A DNA stretch of 64,000 nucleotides, taken from assembly GCA_020026395.1 (NCBI GenBank), contig JAHHQM010000004.1, positions 129,304-193,303 of the forward strand, read 5' to 3'. The position numbers were made by a program, and so were the translations under genes. Numbering within the stretch: position 1 is the stretch's first letter; each line of letters begins with the position of its first letter. The DNA comes from Alistipes sp. (GTDB taxonomy: Bacteria > Bacteroidota > Bacteroidia > Bacteroidales > Rikenellaceae). The notes beneath the pieces were generated by a model. It was not told the origin of the DNA. It worked only from the letters and a program-made list of their open reading frames with translations, and searched no databases. Positions 18,337 through 26,899 of the stretch are shown one piece after another.

Positions 18337-19087
18337 ATGTATCGCCATAGACGACGAGCCGTTGGCTCTGCGTCAGATCAAAGCCTATATCTCCAAAATC
18401 CCCTATCTGGAACTTGTCGCCACATTCAACAACGCCATCGAGGCACAGCAGTTCATGGCACGCCAGACGATCGACCTGATTTTCGTCGACATCAACATGC
18501 CCGACCTGAACGGCGTCGATTTCGTGCGCACGCTGATCCACAAACCGATGGTCATCTTCACGACGGCCTACTCCGAATATGCCATCGAGGGATTCAAACT
18601 CGACGCCATCGACTACCTGCTCAAGCCGTTCAGCTTTGCCGATTTCAGCCGTGCGGCTGCCAAGGCCAATTCGCTCTACACGCTCAAGCAGAACCAGCGT
18701 TCGACGCCCGAAGCGCCCGTAAGCGAAGCCCTGCCCGAAAACCGCGAATACATCTCGGTGAAGGCCGATTACAAGGTGTCGCTCGTCAAGATCAACACGA
18801 TTGTCTATCTGGAAAGCGAGGGCGAATACGTGCGCATCCACCTCTCCGACAACTCGTCCATCACGACGCTTTTCCGTCTGAAAAATATGGAGGCGGCACT
18901 TCCCTCGGAGCGTTTCATGCGTGTACACCGCTCCTACATCGTCAATTTGGATTACATCAAGGCCTACGTGCGCGGCCGTGTCTACTTAAACGACACGGAA
19001 TACGTACCCATCGGAGAGATCTACAAGGAGACCTTCCAAACCTATATCGACAAGAAATTCAGAAACTTGGAACCCGAGAACAACTAA
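18329..19087 (+). CDS. LytTR-family response regulator
   Basis: 252 residues. Residues 1-120 are a receiver domain with D8-D9 and the phospho-acceptor D54 (LIFVDINMPDLNG), then TTAYSEYAIEGFKLDAIDYL with the switch Thr and Lys in LLKPF. Residues 145-245 are a LytTR DNA-binding domain (YISVKADYKVSLV; IVYLESEGEYVRIH; FMRVHRSYIVNL). It is translated with overlap from the sensor kinase. Targets are unknown; family members bind direct repeats upstream of the genes they control. Confidence 0.94.
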   Translation: MLKCIAIDDEPLALRQIKAYISKIPYLELVATFNNAIEAQQFMARQTIDLIFVDINMPDLNGVDFVRTLIHKPMVIFTTAYSEYAIEGFKLDAIDYLLKPFSFADFSRAAAKANSLYTLKQNQRSTPEAPVSEALPENREYISVKADYKVSLVKINTIVYLESEGEYVRIHLSDNSSITTLFRLKNMEAALPSERFMRVHRSYIVNLDYIKAYVRGRVYLNDTEYVPIGEIYKETFQTYIDKKFRNLEPENN

Positions 19088-19527
19088 AACATCGGGAACG
19101 AATCCATACGGCGGTACTGCCCCCCGACAACCTCGTAACAGAAATGCCTCAGACCGTTGGTCATGGCCACGTAGCGGGCATTCAGCACCGAATTATAGCG
19201 GACAGCCTGCATGAAGGTTTGTTGCGAGATCTCCACCGATGGGGCTTTACACTCGACAACCAACAGCGGATGCGCCCGATCGTCCACCACCACGATGTCG
19301 GCACGTTGTGCCTGTCCGTTCAAAGCCACGGGGTACTCCTGCACGATACGCAGAGGCGATGCCCCGCAAGACTGGCAAAGATAAGCGATGGCGTGTCTGC
19401 GCACCCACTCCTCGGGAGTCAGCACCAGATACATGCCCCGAAGTTCGTCCCACACTTCGACTTTCGACCCGTTTCTACGGGCACGGAGTTGCACGGGCGG
19501 GAAGTTAAGTTTTGGCAGATCATTCAT
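19084..19527 (-). CDS. Small HSDR_N-like protein (type I restriction R N-terminal domain family)
   Basis: 147 residues from ATG 19527 (MNDLPKLNFPPVQLRARRNG). It matches the stand-alone Bacteroidota family related to the N-terminal nuclease-like domain of HsdR: EEWVRRHAIAYL, then RADIVVVDDRAHPLLVVECK, which has the D-x(n)-E-x-K layout of a PD-(D/E)XK nuclease core, then AVRYNSVLNARYVAMTNG. There are no helicase, HsdM or HsdS genes nearby, so this is not a working restriction system. Function unknown. Its stop overlaps the end of the convergent LytTR gene. Confidence 0.8.
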   Translation of the reverse strand: MNDLPKLNFPPVQLRARRNGSKVEVWDELRGMYLVLTPEEWVRRHAIAYLCQSCGASPLRIVQEYPVALNGQAQRADIVVVDDRAHPLLVVECKAPSVEISQQTFMQAVRYNSVLNARYVAMTNGLRHFCYEVVGGQYRRMDSFPMF

Positions 19528-19548
19528 CGCGTTTTCATTTAAAATTTC

Positions 19549-19568
19549 TATCTTTGTGAACAAAGATA
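19549..19568. promoter_or_regulatory. Palindromic divergent promoter element
   Basis: TATCTTTG at 19549-19556 on the plus strand and the same word on the minus strand (19561-19568) form the palindrome TATCTTTG-TGAA-CAAAGATA. Each copy is correctly placed for one divergent gene: 19 bases before the plus ATG at 19576 and 33 before the minus ATG at 19527. Confidence 0.6.
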
Positions 19569-19575
19569 CTAACTT

Positions 19576-20940
19576 ATGCGGAAAATTCTTTCACTCATCG
19601 CTTTATTTTCGTTTACGGGACTCTTGGCACAGAATCCCGCGGAAGTAAACCATACCAATCCCGTCAGCGGAGAGATCATGATCTACCCGACGGAGGAGGA
19701 GGCCGCCCGAAACGACCTCAAGACCAACAATCGCTACAATACACACCTCGACTCCTGGACGCAGGACGACAATCTTTTCTCGACCCGTTTCACGATGCCT
19801 TTTGCGTGGCTGAACCGTCAGGTTATGTTGCGCGTGGGATCGACCTCGGGCGAATATGTCGTACGCGTAAACGGCAAGGTCATCGAGGAGAATTCGGTGG
19901 GCGCTCTGGCGGGTAATTTCGATATTACGCGTGCCTGCCACGAGGGGCAAAACCTGCTCGAAATCGAAACCAATCCCTACTCCGAATTTGCAGTTTTGGA
20001 GGATTGGAAGTCGTCGAACGCTCCGTTTGTAGCCGATGTACGTCTGATGTCCGTTCCCAAACTCCACGTGCGTGACATCCTGACCACCACGTGGCGAGCC
20101 GACGACGAAAGCGACACCGCCACCGCGCAGATCGGCATCATCGTCAAGAGCGAAGCGTTGAATCCGCGCACTTCGCACCTTTATTATGAGCTCTATTCGC
20201 CGCTTGGCGAACGCGTTCACATGGGCGATCAGCAAATGACGCTTCAGCTGAAAGGCGAAGACACGTTGCGTATCGTAAGCCACATTCCCTACCCGATGAT
20301 GTGGAGTCCGACGAACCCCAAACTCTACACCCTGCGCATCAAGACCCAGCACGAAGGCCGTTTCGAAGAGTATCTCGAGATTCCGGTCGGGTTCTGCCTG
20401 ATTCAGGGACAGGGCAAGGAGATGATGATCAACGGCGAACGCATTCCGCTCAAGGCGCAAGAGGTCGAGCCGTCGATCACCAACCGCGAAATTGACGATT
20501 TGAAACTGGGCAAATACAACACGATCATCCTCAAGCCGGGCGTCGTGCGTCAGGGATTGCTGGACTATTGCGACCAGGTGGGTATGTTTGTCGTGGCACA
20601 GGCACCGATCGACTCGCACAAAAGCGGTCTGTCGCGCCGTAAGGGCGGTAATCCGACGAACAATCCCGAGTTCCGCGACGAATATCTCAAGCGCACCGAA
20701 CGCATGTATCACCTCACAAAACGTCATCCGTCGGTCATCGCGTTCTCCATTGCCCACGCTTCGGCAAACGGCATTAACCTCTACGAGAGTTTTCTCAACC
20801 TGAAACATTTTGCCGATCCGCGCCCGATGATCTATCCCGATGCCGCAGGCGAATGGAATAACGATCCGTTGCACATCGACGAGGTAAGTGCCAATAAATC
20901 AGCCTCGGAAGCCTCTTTGGAGGAGGTAAGTCGCGAATAA
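19576..20940 (+). CDS. Exported GH2-like protein without catalytic glutamate
   Basis: 454 residues. The signal peptide is MRKILSLIALFSFTGLLAQ. Residues 60-160 resemble the GH2 sugar-binding jelly roll (NRQVMLRVGSTSGEYVVRVNG), 165-275 the immunoglobulin-like domain (YPMMWSPTNPKLYTL), and 280-445 the start of the TIM barrel (INGERIPLKAQEVEP; YCDQVGMFVVAQAPI; KRHPSVIAFSIAHASANG). In active GH2 enzymes the last segment reads HPSV-x(3)-S-x-G-N-E; here N-E is replaced by A-S, so the acid/base glutamate is missing, and the protein ends before the nucleophile position. It may be a carbohydrate-binding pseudoenzyme. It is not a recent truncation, since the frame is intact. Confidence 0.75.
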   Translation: MRKILSLIALFSFTGLLAQNPAEVNHTNPVSGEIMIYPTEEEAARNDLKTNNRYNTHLDSWTQDDNLFSTRFTMPFAWLNRQVMLRVGSTSGEYVVRVNGKVIEENSVGALAGNFDITRACHEGQNLLEIETNPYSEFAVLEDWKSSNAPFVADVRLMSVPKLHVRDILTTTWRADDESDTATAQIGIIVKSEALNPRTSHLYYELYSPLGERVHMGDQQMTLQLKGEDTLRIVSHIPYPMMWSPTNPKLYTLRIKTQHEGRFEEYLEIPVGFCLIQGQGKEMMINGERIPLKAQEVEPSITNREIDDLKLGKYNTIILKPGVVRQGLLDYCDQVGMFVVAQAPIDSHKSGLSRRKGGNPTNNPEFRDEYLKRTERMYHLTKRHPSVIAFSIAHASANGINLYESFLNLKHFADPRPMIYPDAAGEWNNDPLHIDEVSANKSASEASLEEVSRE

Positions 20941-20973
20941 GGAATAAAATTATTTTAAAAATTATTGCATTTT

Positions 20974-21005
20974 TTTGGAGATCCCGATAATTCGCCTTAT
21001 CTTTG
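20974..21005 (+). promoter_or_regulatory. Promoter of tRNA-Lys
   Basis: TTTG at 20974-20977, a 20-base spacer, then TATCTTTG at 20998-21005; the tRNA begins 23 bases later. Confidence 0.7.
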
Positions 21006-21027
21006 CAACGCATTCAAAAAGAATGAT

Positions 21028-21100
21028 GCCTCTTTAGCTCAGTTGGTAGAGCACGACACTCTTAATGTTGGGGTCCAGGGTTCGAGCCCCTGAGGGGGTA
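21028..21100 (+). tRNA. tRNA-Lys (anticodon CTT)
   Basis: A cloverleaf of 73 nt can be drawn: D arm GCTCAGTTGGTAGAGC, anticodon stem CGACA/TGTTG with loop CTCTTAA (anticodon CTT at 21061-21063), and T arm CAGGGTTCGAGCCCCTG. The acceptor stem GCCTCTT/AGGGGGT has several G-U pairs including the terminal pair. CCA is not encoded. Confidence 0.93.
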
Positions 21101-21103
21101 CTT

Positions 21104-21136
21104 AAAAGCCGTGAAGTTCTTTCACGGCTTTTTTTG
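21104..21136 (+). terminator. Terminator after tRNA-Lys
   Basis: AAAAGCCGTGAA pairs with TTTCACGGCTTTTTTT around a short loop, with a T run. Confidence 0.85.
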
Positions 21137-21146
21137 TGTTCCTGTC

Positions 21147-21184
21147 TTAAAAAGGAGCGACCCGCAAAGGTCGCTCCTTTTTTC
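21147..21184. terminator. Bidirectional terminator after the large lipoprotein gene
   Basis: AAAAAGGAGCGACC pairs with GGTCGCTCCTTTTTT. It lies at the stop of the minus-strand lipoprotein gene and also faces the tRNA. Confidence 0.8.
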
Positions 21185-22776
21185 TATTTTCCGAGACGCA
21201 TCAGATTCGATACGGGATTCTTATCGGGTTCGACAAACTCCGAGATGGGAGCCGCCTTGTCGCGCGAGAAGGTATGCAACTCGCGCACCACTTCCGAGAA
21301 GTTGCCCTGCTTATCCTTGGCAGCGGCCAGTACCGTATAGGGTGCATCCCAGTTGCAGAGGTAGAGTTTCGTCGTCGGGAACCAATACTCCTGACGCGAT
21401 TCGAAGGTCGCGATAATATCCATGTCGCTTAACGTCTCGGACAAGGTCAGATCCTCCTCCGAAAGCGTTCCGTACCACATAGCGGCCTTTTCGTCCTGAT
21501 GGAAGGTCACCGACACATACGCCTTACCGCGGGCATCGGCATACTTTTGGGGATTCAACGCATAGAGGTCGTCACCATTGAAATATTTGCCCATGGAGAT
21601 CTGTACTTTCGATTCGCCGATCACGGTTGCAGCAGTCTTGATCGGCTTACTGCACTGCACTTCGGCCTGCGTTTTACCCATCTCGTCCATGCAGACGCAC
21701 CATACATAATACTCCGTGTCGGGGGTCAGGTGCGAGAAAATATTACCCTCATCGCCACGGCTCAGGTTCCGATCCAGCATATCGAGGTTGGCCTCAACGA
21801 CATAATTCTCGGCAAAGGCTCTCATATCGGCTTTGTTGGCCTCGTACTCCTCTTTCGAAAGGATGCTCCACATATACTCCACCGTCTTATCCGAAGGAAC
21901 GACATCCACGGCAAAGCCCGTCGAGGTGATGTCGCGGCTGTTGAAGGTGAACGTCACGTTCTCGGGTACCGTGGTCGGCTTGGAGGTTCTCACCTCAAAC
22001 TTGTGGAGTTTCGTCGTGGGCACGCCCTGATCATATCCGAATACAAGGATGTAGTAGCTCGTATCGGTATTCCAGATGGTGAAGTTGTCGTCGCGGGTCA
22101 CCGTCGATTTGCCGGTCACCAAGAAAAAATCGATCATACCTGCATTTTCGGCCAGCAGGCGTTCGAGGATCTGATCGTCGGTATATCGGTCGCACATGGC
22201 CTTGGGGTAAACCGAATAGAAATAGGGATCTTCGTTGGCGGGCGTGATTTCAAACTCCACGTTGTCGTATTCGGTTTTGAGCACCTTCAATTCAAAAAAG
22301 TTCTCCGAAACAACATTGGGCGTAGCAAAAGGAACACACTCCACCTCGGTCGAAATTGCGCCTTCCCGATCAATACCCATCGCCACGGCCAGATACTCCG
22401 TATTGGGGTACAATTCCGCAAATTCATATTCGCTGCCACCCGTGGTCGTAATCAGTGTAATCGACTCGGCAAGCGTCTTGCCCTCGTCGGTCAGATACTT
22501 GATCATTCCCGCAACATAGGTCTTCCAATCAGAATTATGCTCCGTTTCAAAGAGTGATTTTTGGATCACATCGAAATAATAGGTCAGCTGCTCGTCGGAC
22601 GGCGTAACCGTCATCTTCACGGAGGTCGAAGTCGGCTCCGAAAGTTCGATCTGAAGGGTTACGACCTCCACGGGCGGCGCAGGAGGTATGGGTGCGACGG
22701 TATCATCGTCATCGCAGGCGGTAAAAGTGCAGGCAGCAAGGGCCAGTATCGAGAAAAATAATTTCAAACGATTCAT
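21184..22776 (-). CDS. Surface lipoprotein with repeated fibronectin-like domains
   Basis: 530 residues. The signal peptide MNRLKLFFSILALAACTFTAC has a lipobox Cys followed by DDDD, an acidic tract like the surface-export signal of Bacteroidota lipoproteins. Several weakly repeated beta domains follow, each with a YPNTEYLAVAMGIDREG or LTPDTEYYVWCVCMDEMG type loop, the L-x-P-x-T-x-Y signature of fibronectin III-like modules. No enzymatic motif was seen. It has its own terminator and no clear operon partner. Probably a surface-exposed binding or adhesion protein. Confidence 0.75.
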   Translation of the reverse strand: MNRLKLFFSILALAACTFTACDDDDTVAPIPPAPPVEVVTLQIELSEPTSTSVKMTVTPSDEQLTYYFDVIQKSLFETEHNSDWKTYVAGMIKYLTDEGKTLAESITLITTTGGSEYEFAELYPNTEYLAVAMGIDREGAISTEVECVPFATPNVVSENFFELKVLKTEYDNVEFEITPANEDPYFYSVYPKAMCDRYTDDQILERLLAENAGMIDFFLVTGKSTVTRDDNFTIWNTDTSYYILVFGYDQGVPTTKLHKFEVRTSKPTTVPENVTFTFNSRDITSTGFAVDVVPSDKTVEYMWSILSKEEYEANKADMRAFAENYVVEANLDMLDRNLSRGDEGNIFSHLTPDTEYYVWCVCMDEMGKTQAEVQCSKPIKTAATVIGESKVQISMGKYFNGDDLYALNPQKYADARGKAYVSVTFHQDEKAAMWYGTLSEEDLTLSETLSDMDIIATFESRQEYWFPTTKLYLCNWDAPYTVLAAAKDKQGNFSEVVRELHTFSRDKAAPISEFVEPDKNPVSNLMRLGK

Positions 22777-22982
22777 AAGTTTTAAGGTGTTAAAGGTTTA
22801 TATTCGGGTTGGATTTACCCGCGTCACAGAGTGCGCGACGGGGCTTTTTTGATCAGTTTTTCTTATTACAAAGGCTCTGTATTAAAATGCATGGTTATTT
22901 TTCGGTAATATAAGAAAAATATCCTATACTTCCTGATAAAAATTTACTCAAAACACGGAATATTTTTTGCGCACAATTATTA

Positions 22983-23402
22983 AAACACTTCGCCCTTGCC
23001 ATCCGAAACTATCGCATGGAGGGAAACGTCCGCCTCGCAGAGCACGACGAGCGGACGATGTTTGAATTTTGGCGGGATGTGCTCACCGACGAATTTATCC
23101 GCGAAATCAAATCCGCGGGAGGTATTCTGGTCAATTTGGCGAGCAGCGAGATGAAGAATCTTTTCGACTGGAAACGCATCGAACGCGAGGTGCAGATCAT
23201 TACGCCCGAATTCCGCCAATGGAAAAACGGACGCCTTGTGATGGTCACCATCTACGCCAAGATGTGCCGCGGCGAAATGGTGCGCTACATCCTCCGCAAC
23301 CGCATCGAAACCATCGATGCGCTGAAAGAGTTCATGTGGGAGGGATTCGCGTTCAACGCCGCGGAAAGCACCGACCGCAAATACCTCTTTACGGCCGAAT
23401 AG
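22983..23402 (+). pseudogene. YaaA-family (DUF328) peroxide-stress protein, C-terminal half only
   Basis: The reading frame with MEGNVRLAEHDERTMFEFW at 23016 matches the second half of YaaA: NLASSEMKNLFDW, then ITPEFRQWKNGRLVMVTIYA, KMCRGEMVRYIL and the end WEGFAFNAAES. Homology appears to extend a few codons upstream of that ATG (AIRNYR). Full YaaA is about 250 residues; the N-terminal half with the SGLYG-type motif is absent, and 22777-22980 is A/T-rich with no coding signal. The remaining 128 codons are open, so a product could still be made, but I see no good promoter. Probably a remnant of a deletion. Confidence 0.7.
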
Positions 23403-23403
23403 C

Positions 23404-23769
23404 CTACTTCTTGAAGATAAACCACACGGCGAGGATCAAACACACGAATCCCGCAATGTGATTCCAGCGCAGCGTGTCCGATTTCATGAACACCAGCGCA
23501 AAAATCGTGAATACCGACAACGAGACAACTTCCTGAATCACTTTGAGTTCCCAAATCGAGAACGGGCCACCTAACTGCGAGCTGCCGATTCGATTGGCCG
23601 GAACCTGGCAGAAATATTCGAACAGGGCAATACCCCAACTGAAGAAAATAATGGCCACCATACCGAAGCGCTCCAGCTTCGATTTGAATGCGATGTGACC
23701 ATACCACGCCAATGTCATGAAGATATTGGACAAAATCAAAAGCAAGACGGTAAGTAAACCTCGTCCCAT
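23404..23769 (-). CDS. DMT-family (DUF486) small membrane protein
   Basis: 121 residues with four hydrophobic helices: about 4-20, 34-52, 82-98 and 103-119. The segment AWYGHIAF near residue 21 and the ending AGFVCLILAVWFIFKK match the DUF486 family, small multidrug/DMT-like proteins. There are no charged transport motifs to predict substrate. It follows the riboflavin kinase gene by 29 bases and may be the last gene of that operon. It converges with the yaaA remnant. Confidence 0.85.
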   Translation of the reverse strand: MGRGLLTVLLLILSNIFMTLAWYGHIAFKSKLERFGMVAIIFFSWGIALFEYFCQVPANRIGSSQLGGPFSIWELKVIQEVVSLSVFTIFALVFMKSDTLRWNHIAGFVCLILAVWFIFKK

Positions 23770-23798
23770 AAATCAGTATAAATTTAAAACGGCAGAAA

Positions 23799-24161
23799 TT
23801 ATACGCCCAGAATACGGGCTTTGTCGCGTGCGATTTGGTCGCGCAACGCGGTAATTGAATCAAAATGAATCTCGTCGCGGATCTTTTCCAGAAGCACGAC
23901 CTCGATTTGTTCGCCATACAACGAACCTTCGTAATTGAAAAGATGGGTTTCCAAACGACGGGCGCACCCTCCGACCGACGGATTATGCCCCAAATTTGAC
24001 ATGGCAAGGTAGCTTTCCCCCGCAACCCGAACCTCGGAACGATAAACCCCGTCCTCAGCCTCAAAACACTCCTCCACACGAATATTGGCGGTCGGGAATC
24101 CCAATTCACGTCCCAAACGACGTCCTTCGACCACCACTCCCTTAACAACGATCGGTTCCAT
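23799..24161 (-). CDS. Stand-alone riboflavin kinase domain protein
   Basis: 120 residues. The whole protein equals the C-terminal flavokinase domain of bifunctional RibF, which makes FMN from riboflavin. The motif GRELGFPTANI is at residues 17-27. HLFNYEGSLYGEQIEV holds the H-x-F-D/N-x-x-x-x-LYG element, and the end has FDSITALRDQIARDKA. The N-terminal FAD synthetase domain is absent, and the preceding sequence is another gene (overlap TGATG), so this is the full gene. A separate RibF elsewhere is likely. Confidence 0.85.
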   Translation of the reverse strand: MEPIVVKGVVVEGRRLGRELGFPTANIRVEECFEAEDGVYRSEVRVAGESYLAMSNLGHNPSVGGCARRLETHLFNYEGSLYGEQIEVVLLEKIRDEIHFDSITALRDQIARDKARILGV

Positions 24162-25267
24162 CAGATTTTATCGGTCAGTTTACGCACAAGGCTGAATTGC
24201 GAAAGAAATTCCTTGGCAAAGACACGGATGACGGTGTAGGACGGGATTGCGAGCAGCATACCCCAGATTCCGGCCAGCGATGCCGCCATCAGGATCACCA
24301 GAAAGATCTCCAACGGATGCGCCTTGACCCGTTCGGAGAACAACGTGGGCTGCACCACAAAATCGTCCAATCCCTTCAGTACCAGCAACACCGAGACAAT
24401 GACAAGCGCCGTATTTTCCGCACCCATATCCCCGATCGGATTGACAATACCCACAAACACCGAGATAATACCGCCCACGAAAGGCCCTGCATAAGGCACG
24501 ACATTCATCACGGCCATAATCAGACCGATGAAGCACGCATCACCCGCTTTCATGCCGAAAGCCATCATCGCCAACGCCACGGCCACCATCAGCATAAACG
24601 ATTCGGAAAACAACCCTGAAAAATAACGCGACAGGAGCAGCGTCACCGAATCCAGCGCGTGCGTCACGTTGTTCTGATAACGCGAAGGCACCATCGAGGT
24701 GACCATCGAATAGAACAAGCCCTCGTCACGCAGGAAGAAAAAGGTGATGAACGAAATCGAAAGAATCGAGATGACCGACGAGAAAACCACACGCACGATG
24801 GACGACACCATCCGATTGAGTGAATCCATATCGACCACATCGCGCATCGTGTTGGCCAGCGAATCGGTCAGCGAAATATCCTTGTCCGACAACGCGAACA
24901 GATCGCACAAATACTCCTGCATCTGCATCACGGGGCCTTGTATTCCCGCGATGACGGCCTTAAAGTCAAGGTTAATTAACTCGTGTATCTTATTGAATAC
25001 CAGCGGAACAAACAATGCACAAAAGATTGATCCAATGACCCAGATCAGCATCAGGGTCAGGAGTGCGGCCACCGAGCGCGGCACGTGTCGTCCTCGAATT
25101 TCAAGCGCCACAATACGGCGCACCAACGGGCGTCCCATAACGGCCAACACCGCCGATACGAGAATGTATGCGACGATGTCGGAAAAGAACCATAATATCG
25201 AAAGGACGACTGCCGCAACAACCGCCCCCACGACAAAACGGAGATATGTACCGGGGAACACCCTCAT
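24161..25267 (-). CDS. AI-2E family transporter (PerM-like)
   Basis: 368 residues with about eight membrane segments, including VGAVVAAVVLSILWFFSDI near the start and VMNVVPYAGPFVGGIIS in the C-terminal half, a conserved family element (NxxPYxGP). FFFLRDEGLFY near the middle is also typical. Family members export small molecules or act as sodium/proton antiporters; the substrate here is unknown. It starts five bases after psd and overlaps the riboflavin kinase gene. Confidence 0.88.
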   Translation of the reverse strand: MRVFPGTYLRFVVGAVVAAVVLSILWFFSDIVAYILVSAVLAVMGRPLVRRIVALEIRGRHVPRSVAALLTLMLIWVIGSIFCALFVPLVFNKIHELINLDFKAVIAGIQGPVMQMQEYLCDLFALSDKDISLTDSLANTMRDVVDMDSLNRMVSSIVRVVFSSVISILSISFITFFFLRDEGLFYSMVTSMVPSRYQNNVTHALDSVTLLLSRYFSGLFSESFMLMVAVALAMMAFGMKAGDACFIGLIMAVMNVVPYAGPFVGGIISVFVGIVNPIGDMGAENTALVIVSVLLVLKGLDDFVVQPTLFSERVKAHPLEIFLVILMAASLAGIWGMLLAIPSYTVIRVFAKEFLSQFSLVRKLTDKI

Positions 25268-25272
25268 ATTTT

Positions 25273-25944
25273 CTATTTTTTAGGCAGCCGGGCAATCGGC
25301 GTTTGCGAACCGACCACACCATCACCCAGCTCGACGAGCAACTCACTGTCCTTGGGGATCAGCACATCGACACGCGAACCGAATTTGATGAAACCGCATA
25401 CGCTGTTCTGATCGACAGAATTGCCCACCTTCATGTAGGAAACGATTCGGCGTGCGATCAGACCTGCGATCTGACGGAACAGCACCTTCTCACCCGACGG
25501 CGTACATACGACGGTCGTCGTGCGCTCGTTCTCGGTCGAAGATTTCGGATGCCAAGCCACCAGGAAACGACCCGGATGGTATTTGAAATACTCAACCACA
25601 CCGCCCACGGGAACCCAGTTCATATGGACATTGGTGATCGACATAAAGATCGAAATCTGCAACATCTCTTTCTTGAGGTACTCGTTCTCCATAACGACCT
25701 CCGTCACCACGACACGACCGTCGCAGGGCGAGAAGACCAACTCCGAGTCGTGAATCAGCACACGACGCGGTTCGCGGAAGAATGCCACGATGAAGAACCA
25801 GAACAGCAACAGCAGTACCGTGCTGACCCACAGCAAAGAAACCGAAGCCTGCTCAACCAAAAGATGATATATCAACCACCAGATGAGAGAACATACGACA
25901 CCTGAAACGAGAATAATCTTATAACCTTCCTTATTGATTTTCAT
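25273..25944 (-). CDS. psd: Phosphatidylserine decarboxylase-related protein
   Basis: 223 residues, the short Psd form (about 215-230 residues) of Bacteroidota and other bacteria. It makes phosphatidylethanolamine from phosphatidylserine at the inner membrane. An N-terminal hydrophobic hairpin lies at residues 9-55. The catalytic part has FSPCDGRVVV and SITNVHMNWVPVGG (the FMSxxNVHxNRxP element). The self-cleavage site G189-S190 (FIKFGSRVD) generates the pyruvoyl group. It lies directly downstream of cdsA, giving a phospholipid synthesis pair. Confidence 0.92.
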   Translation of the reverse strand: MKINKEGYKIILVSGVVCSLIWWLIYHLLVEQASVSLLWVSTVLLLLFWFFIVAFFREPRRVLIHDSELVFSPCDGRVVVTEVVMENEYLKKEMLQISIFMSITNVHMNWVPVGGVVEYFKYHPGRFLVAWHPKSSTENERTTTVVCTPSGEKVLFRQIAGLIARRIVSYMKVGNSVDQNSVCGFIKFGSRVDVLIPKDSELLVELGDGVVGSQTPIARLPKK

Positions 25945-25963
25945 AACACTTTTAAGTTAGCAG

Positions 25964-26818
25964 TTACATAACCATAATCATATACACAAAGACGAACGGC
26001 GCGGAAAGCAACATGGCATCGAAACGATCCAGCACACCGCCGTGACCGGGGATCAGCGCTCCCGAATCCTTCACGTCGGCCGCACGTTTGAACATCGACT
26101 CGACCAGATCGCCCAACACACTCGTAATCGAGATGATGAGCGCCATCACGCCCCACGCACACAAATTCGCACCGAGCAGATGAGCCACCACAACGCCCAT
26201 AATCACGGCACCGAACACACCGCCGAAGAATCCTTCCCACGATTTCTTGGGAGAGATACGCTCGAACATACGGTGACGGCCGATCGTCATGCCCACCAGG
26301 TAGGCAAACACGTCATTGACCCATACAATAAATATATAGCCGAACATCACGAACGGATTCCATGTCTCCGTGGCGATGATCGGGAAATAGCACATCAACG
26401 AGAAGGGCAAAGCCACATAAAAGATCGCCATGAGCGTTACTCCGATATTGCCGGCGGGATTCTCCTTCTTACGCCACAATTCGCAGAAGAACATCAGCGG
26501 CAGGAGCAGCAAGGCAAAAGCCATTCCGTAGCCGTACAGACTGCGTGCGAATCCCGCATGAAGTACATCAACCTCCGTGGTAATCAACACGAAATTCAGG
26601 ACGAACAACATCAATCCCGCAACGAGACCGATCAGTCGCTGGGGTGCGGCACCCCGTTTTTCCGCCAAATTGTAAAATTCGAGCATTCCGCCCACGAGGA
26701 GCAATGCCAGGAACAGACCAAAACTCCACTGTGACCACCAGATCGCGCCCAACATAACGACGCACAGCACGATACCGCTGACGGTACGCACAGCGAGATT
26801 TTTCATTTTTTCACTCAT
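25964..26818 (-). CDS. cdsA: Phosphatidate cytidylyltransferase
   Basis: 284 residues with about seven or eight membrane helices. It makes CDP-diacylglycerol from phosphatidate and CTP. The CdsA signature is in the C-terminal part: KSWEGFFGGVFGAVIMG and DLVESMFKRAADVKDSG, followed by PGHGGVLDRFDAMLLSAP. The start could also be the internal ATG four codons later. It lies between ftsH (81 bases, with a hairpin) and psd. Confidence 0.94.
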   Translation of the reverse strand: MSEKMKNLAVRTVSGIVLCVVMLGAIWWSQWSFGLFLALLLVGGMLEFYNLAEKRGAAPQRLIGLVAGLMLFVLNFVLITTEVDVLHAGFARSLYGYGMAFALLLLPLMFFCELWRKKENPAGNIGVTLMAIFYVALPFSLMCYFPIIATETWNPFVMFGYIFIVWVNDVFAYLVGMTIGRHRMFERISPKKSWEGFFGGVFGAVIMGVVVAHLLGANLCAWGVMALIISITSVLGDLVESMFKRAADVKDSGALIPGHGGVLDRFDAMLLSAPFVFVYMIMVM

Positions 26819-26850
26819 TGTTTCAAGTGCTTTGTTCTATTTGTGAATAT

Positions 26851-26883
26851 TTGTCGCCTCCCTTATTTATCGGGAAGCGACAA
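26851..26883 (-). other. Intergenic hairpin between ftsH and cdsA
   Basis: TTGTCGCCTCCC at 26851-26862 pairs imperfectly with GGGAAGCGACAA at 26872-26883. No T run follows on the minus strand, so it may be an attenuator or RNA-processing site rather than a full terminator. Confidence 0.45.
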
Positions 26884-26899
26884 AATCCGTTTGTTTCGC

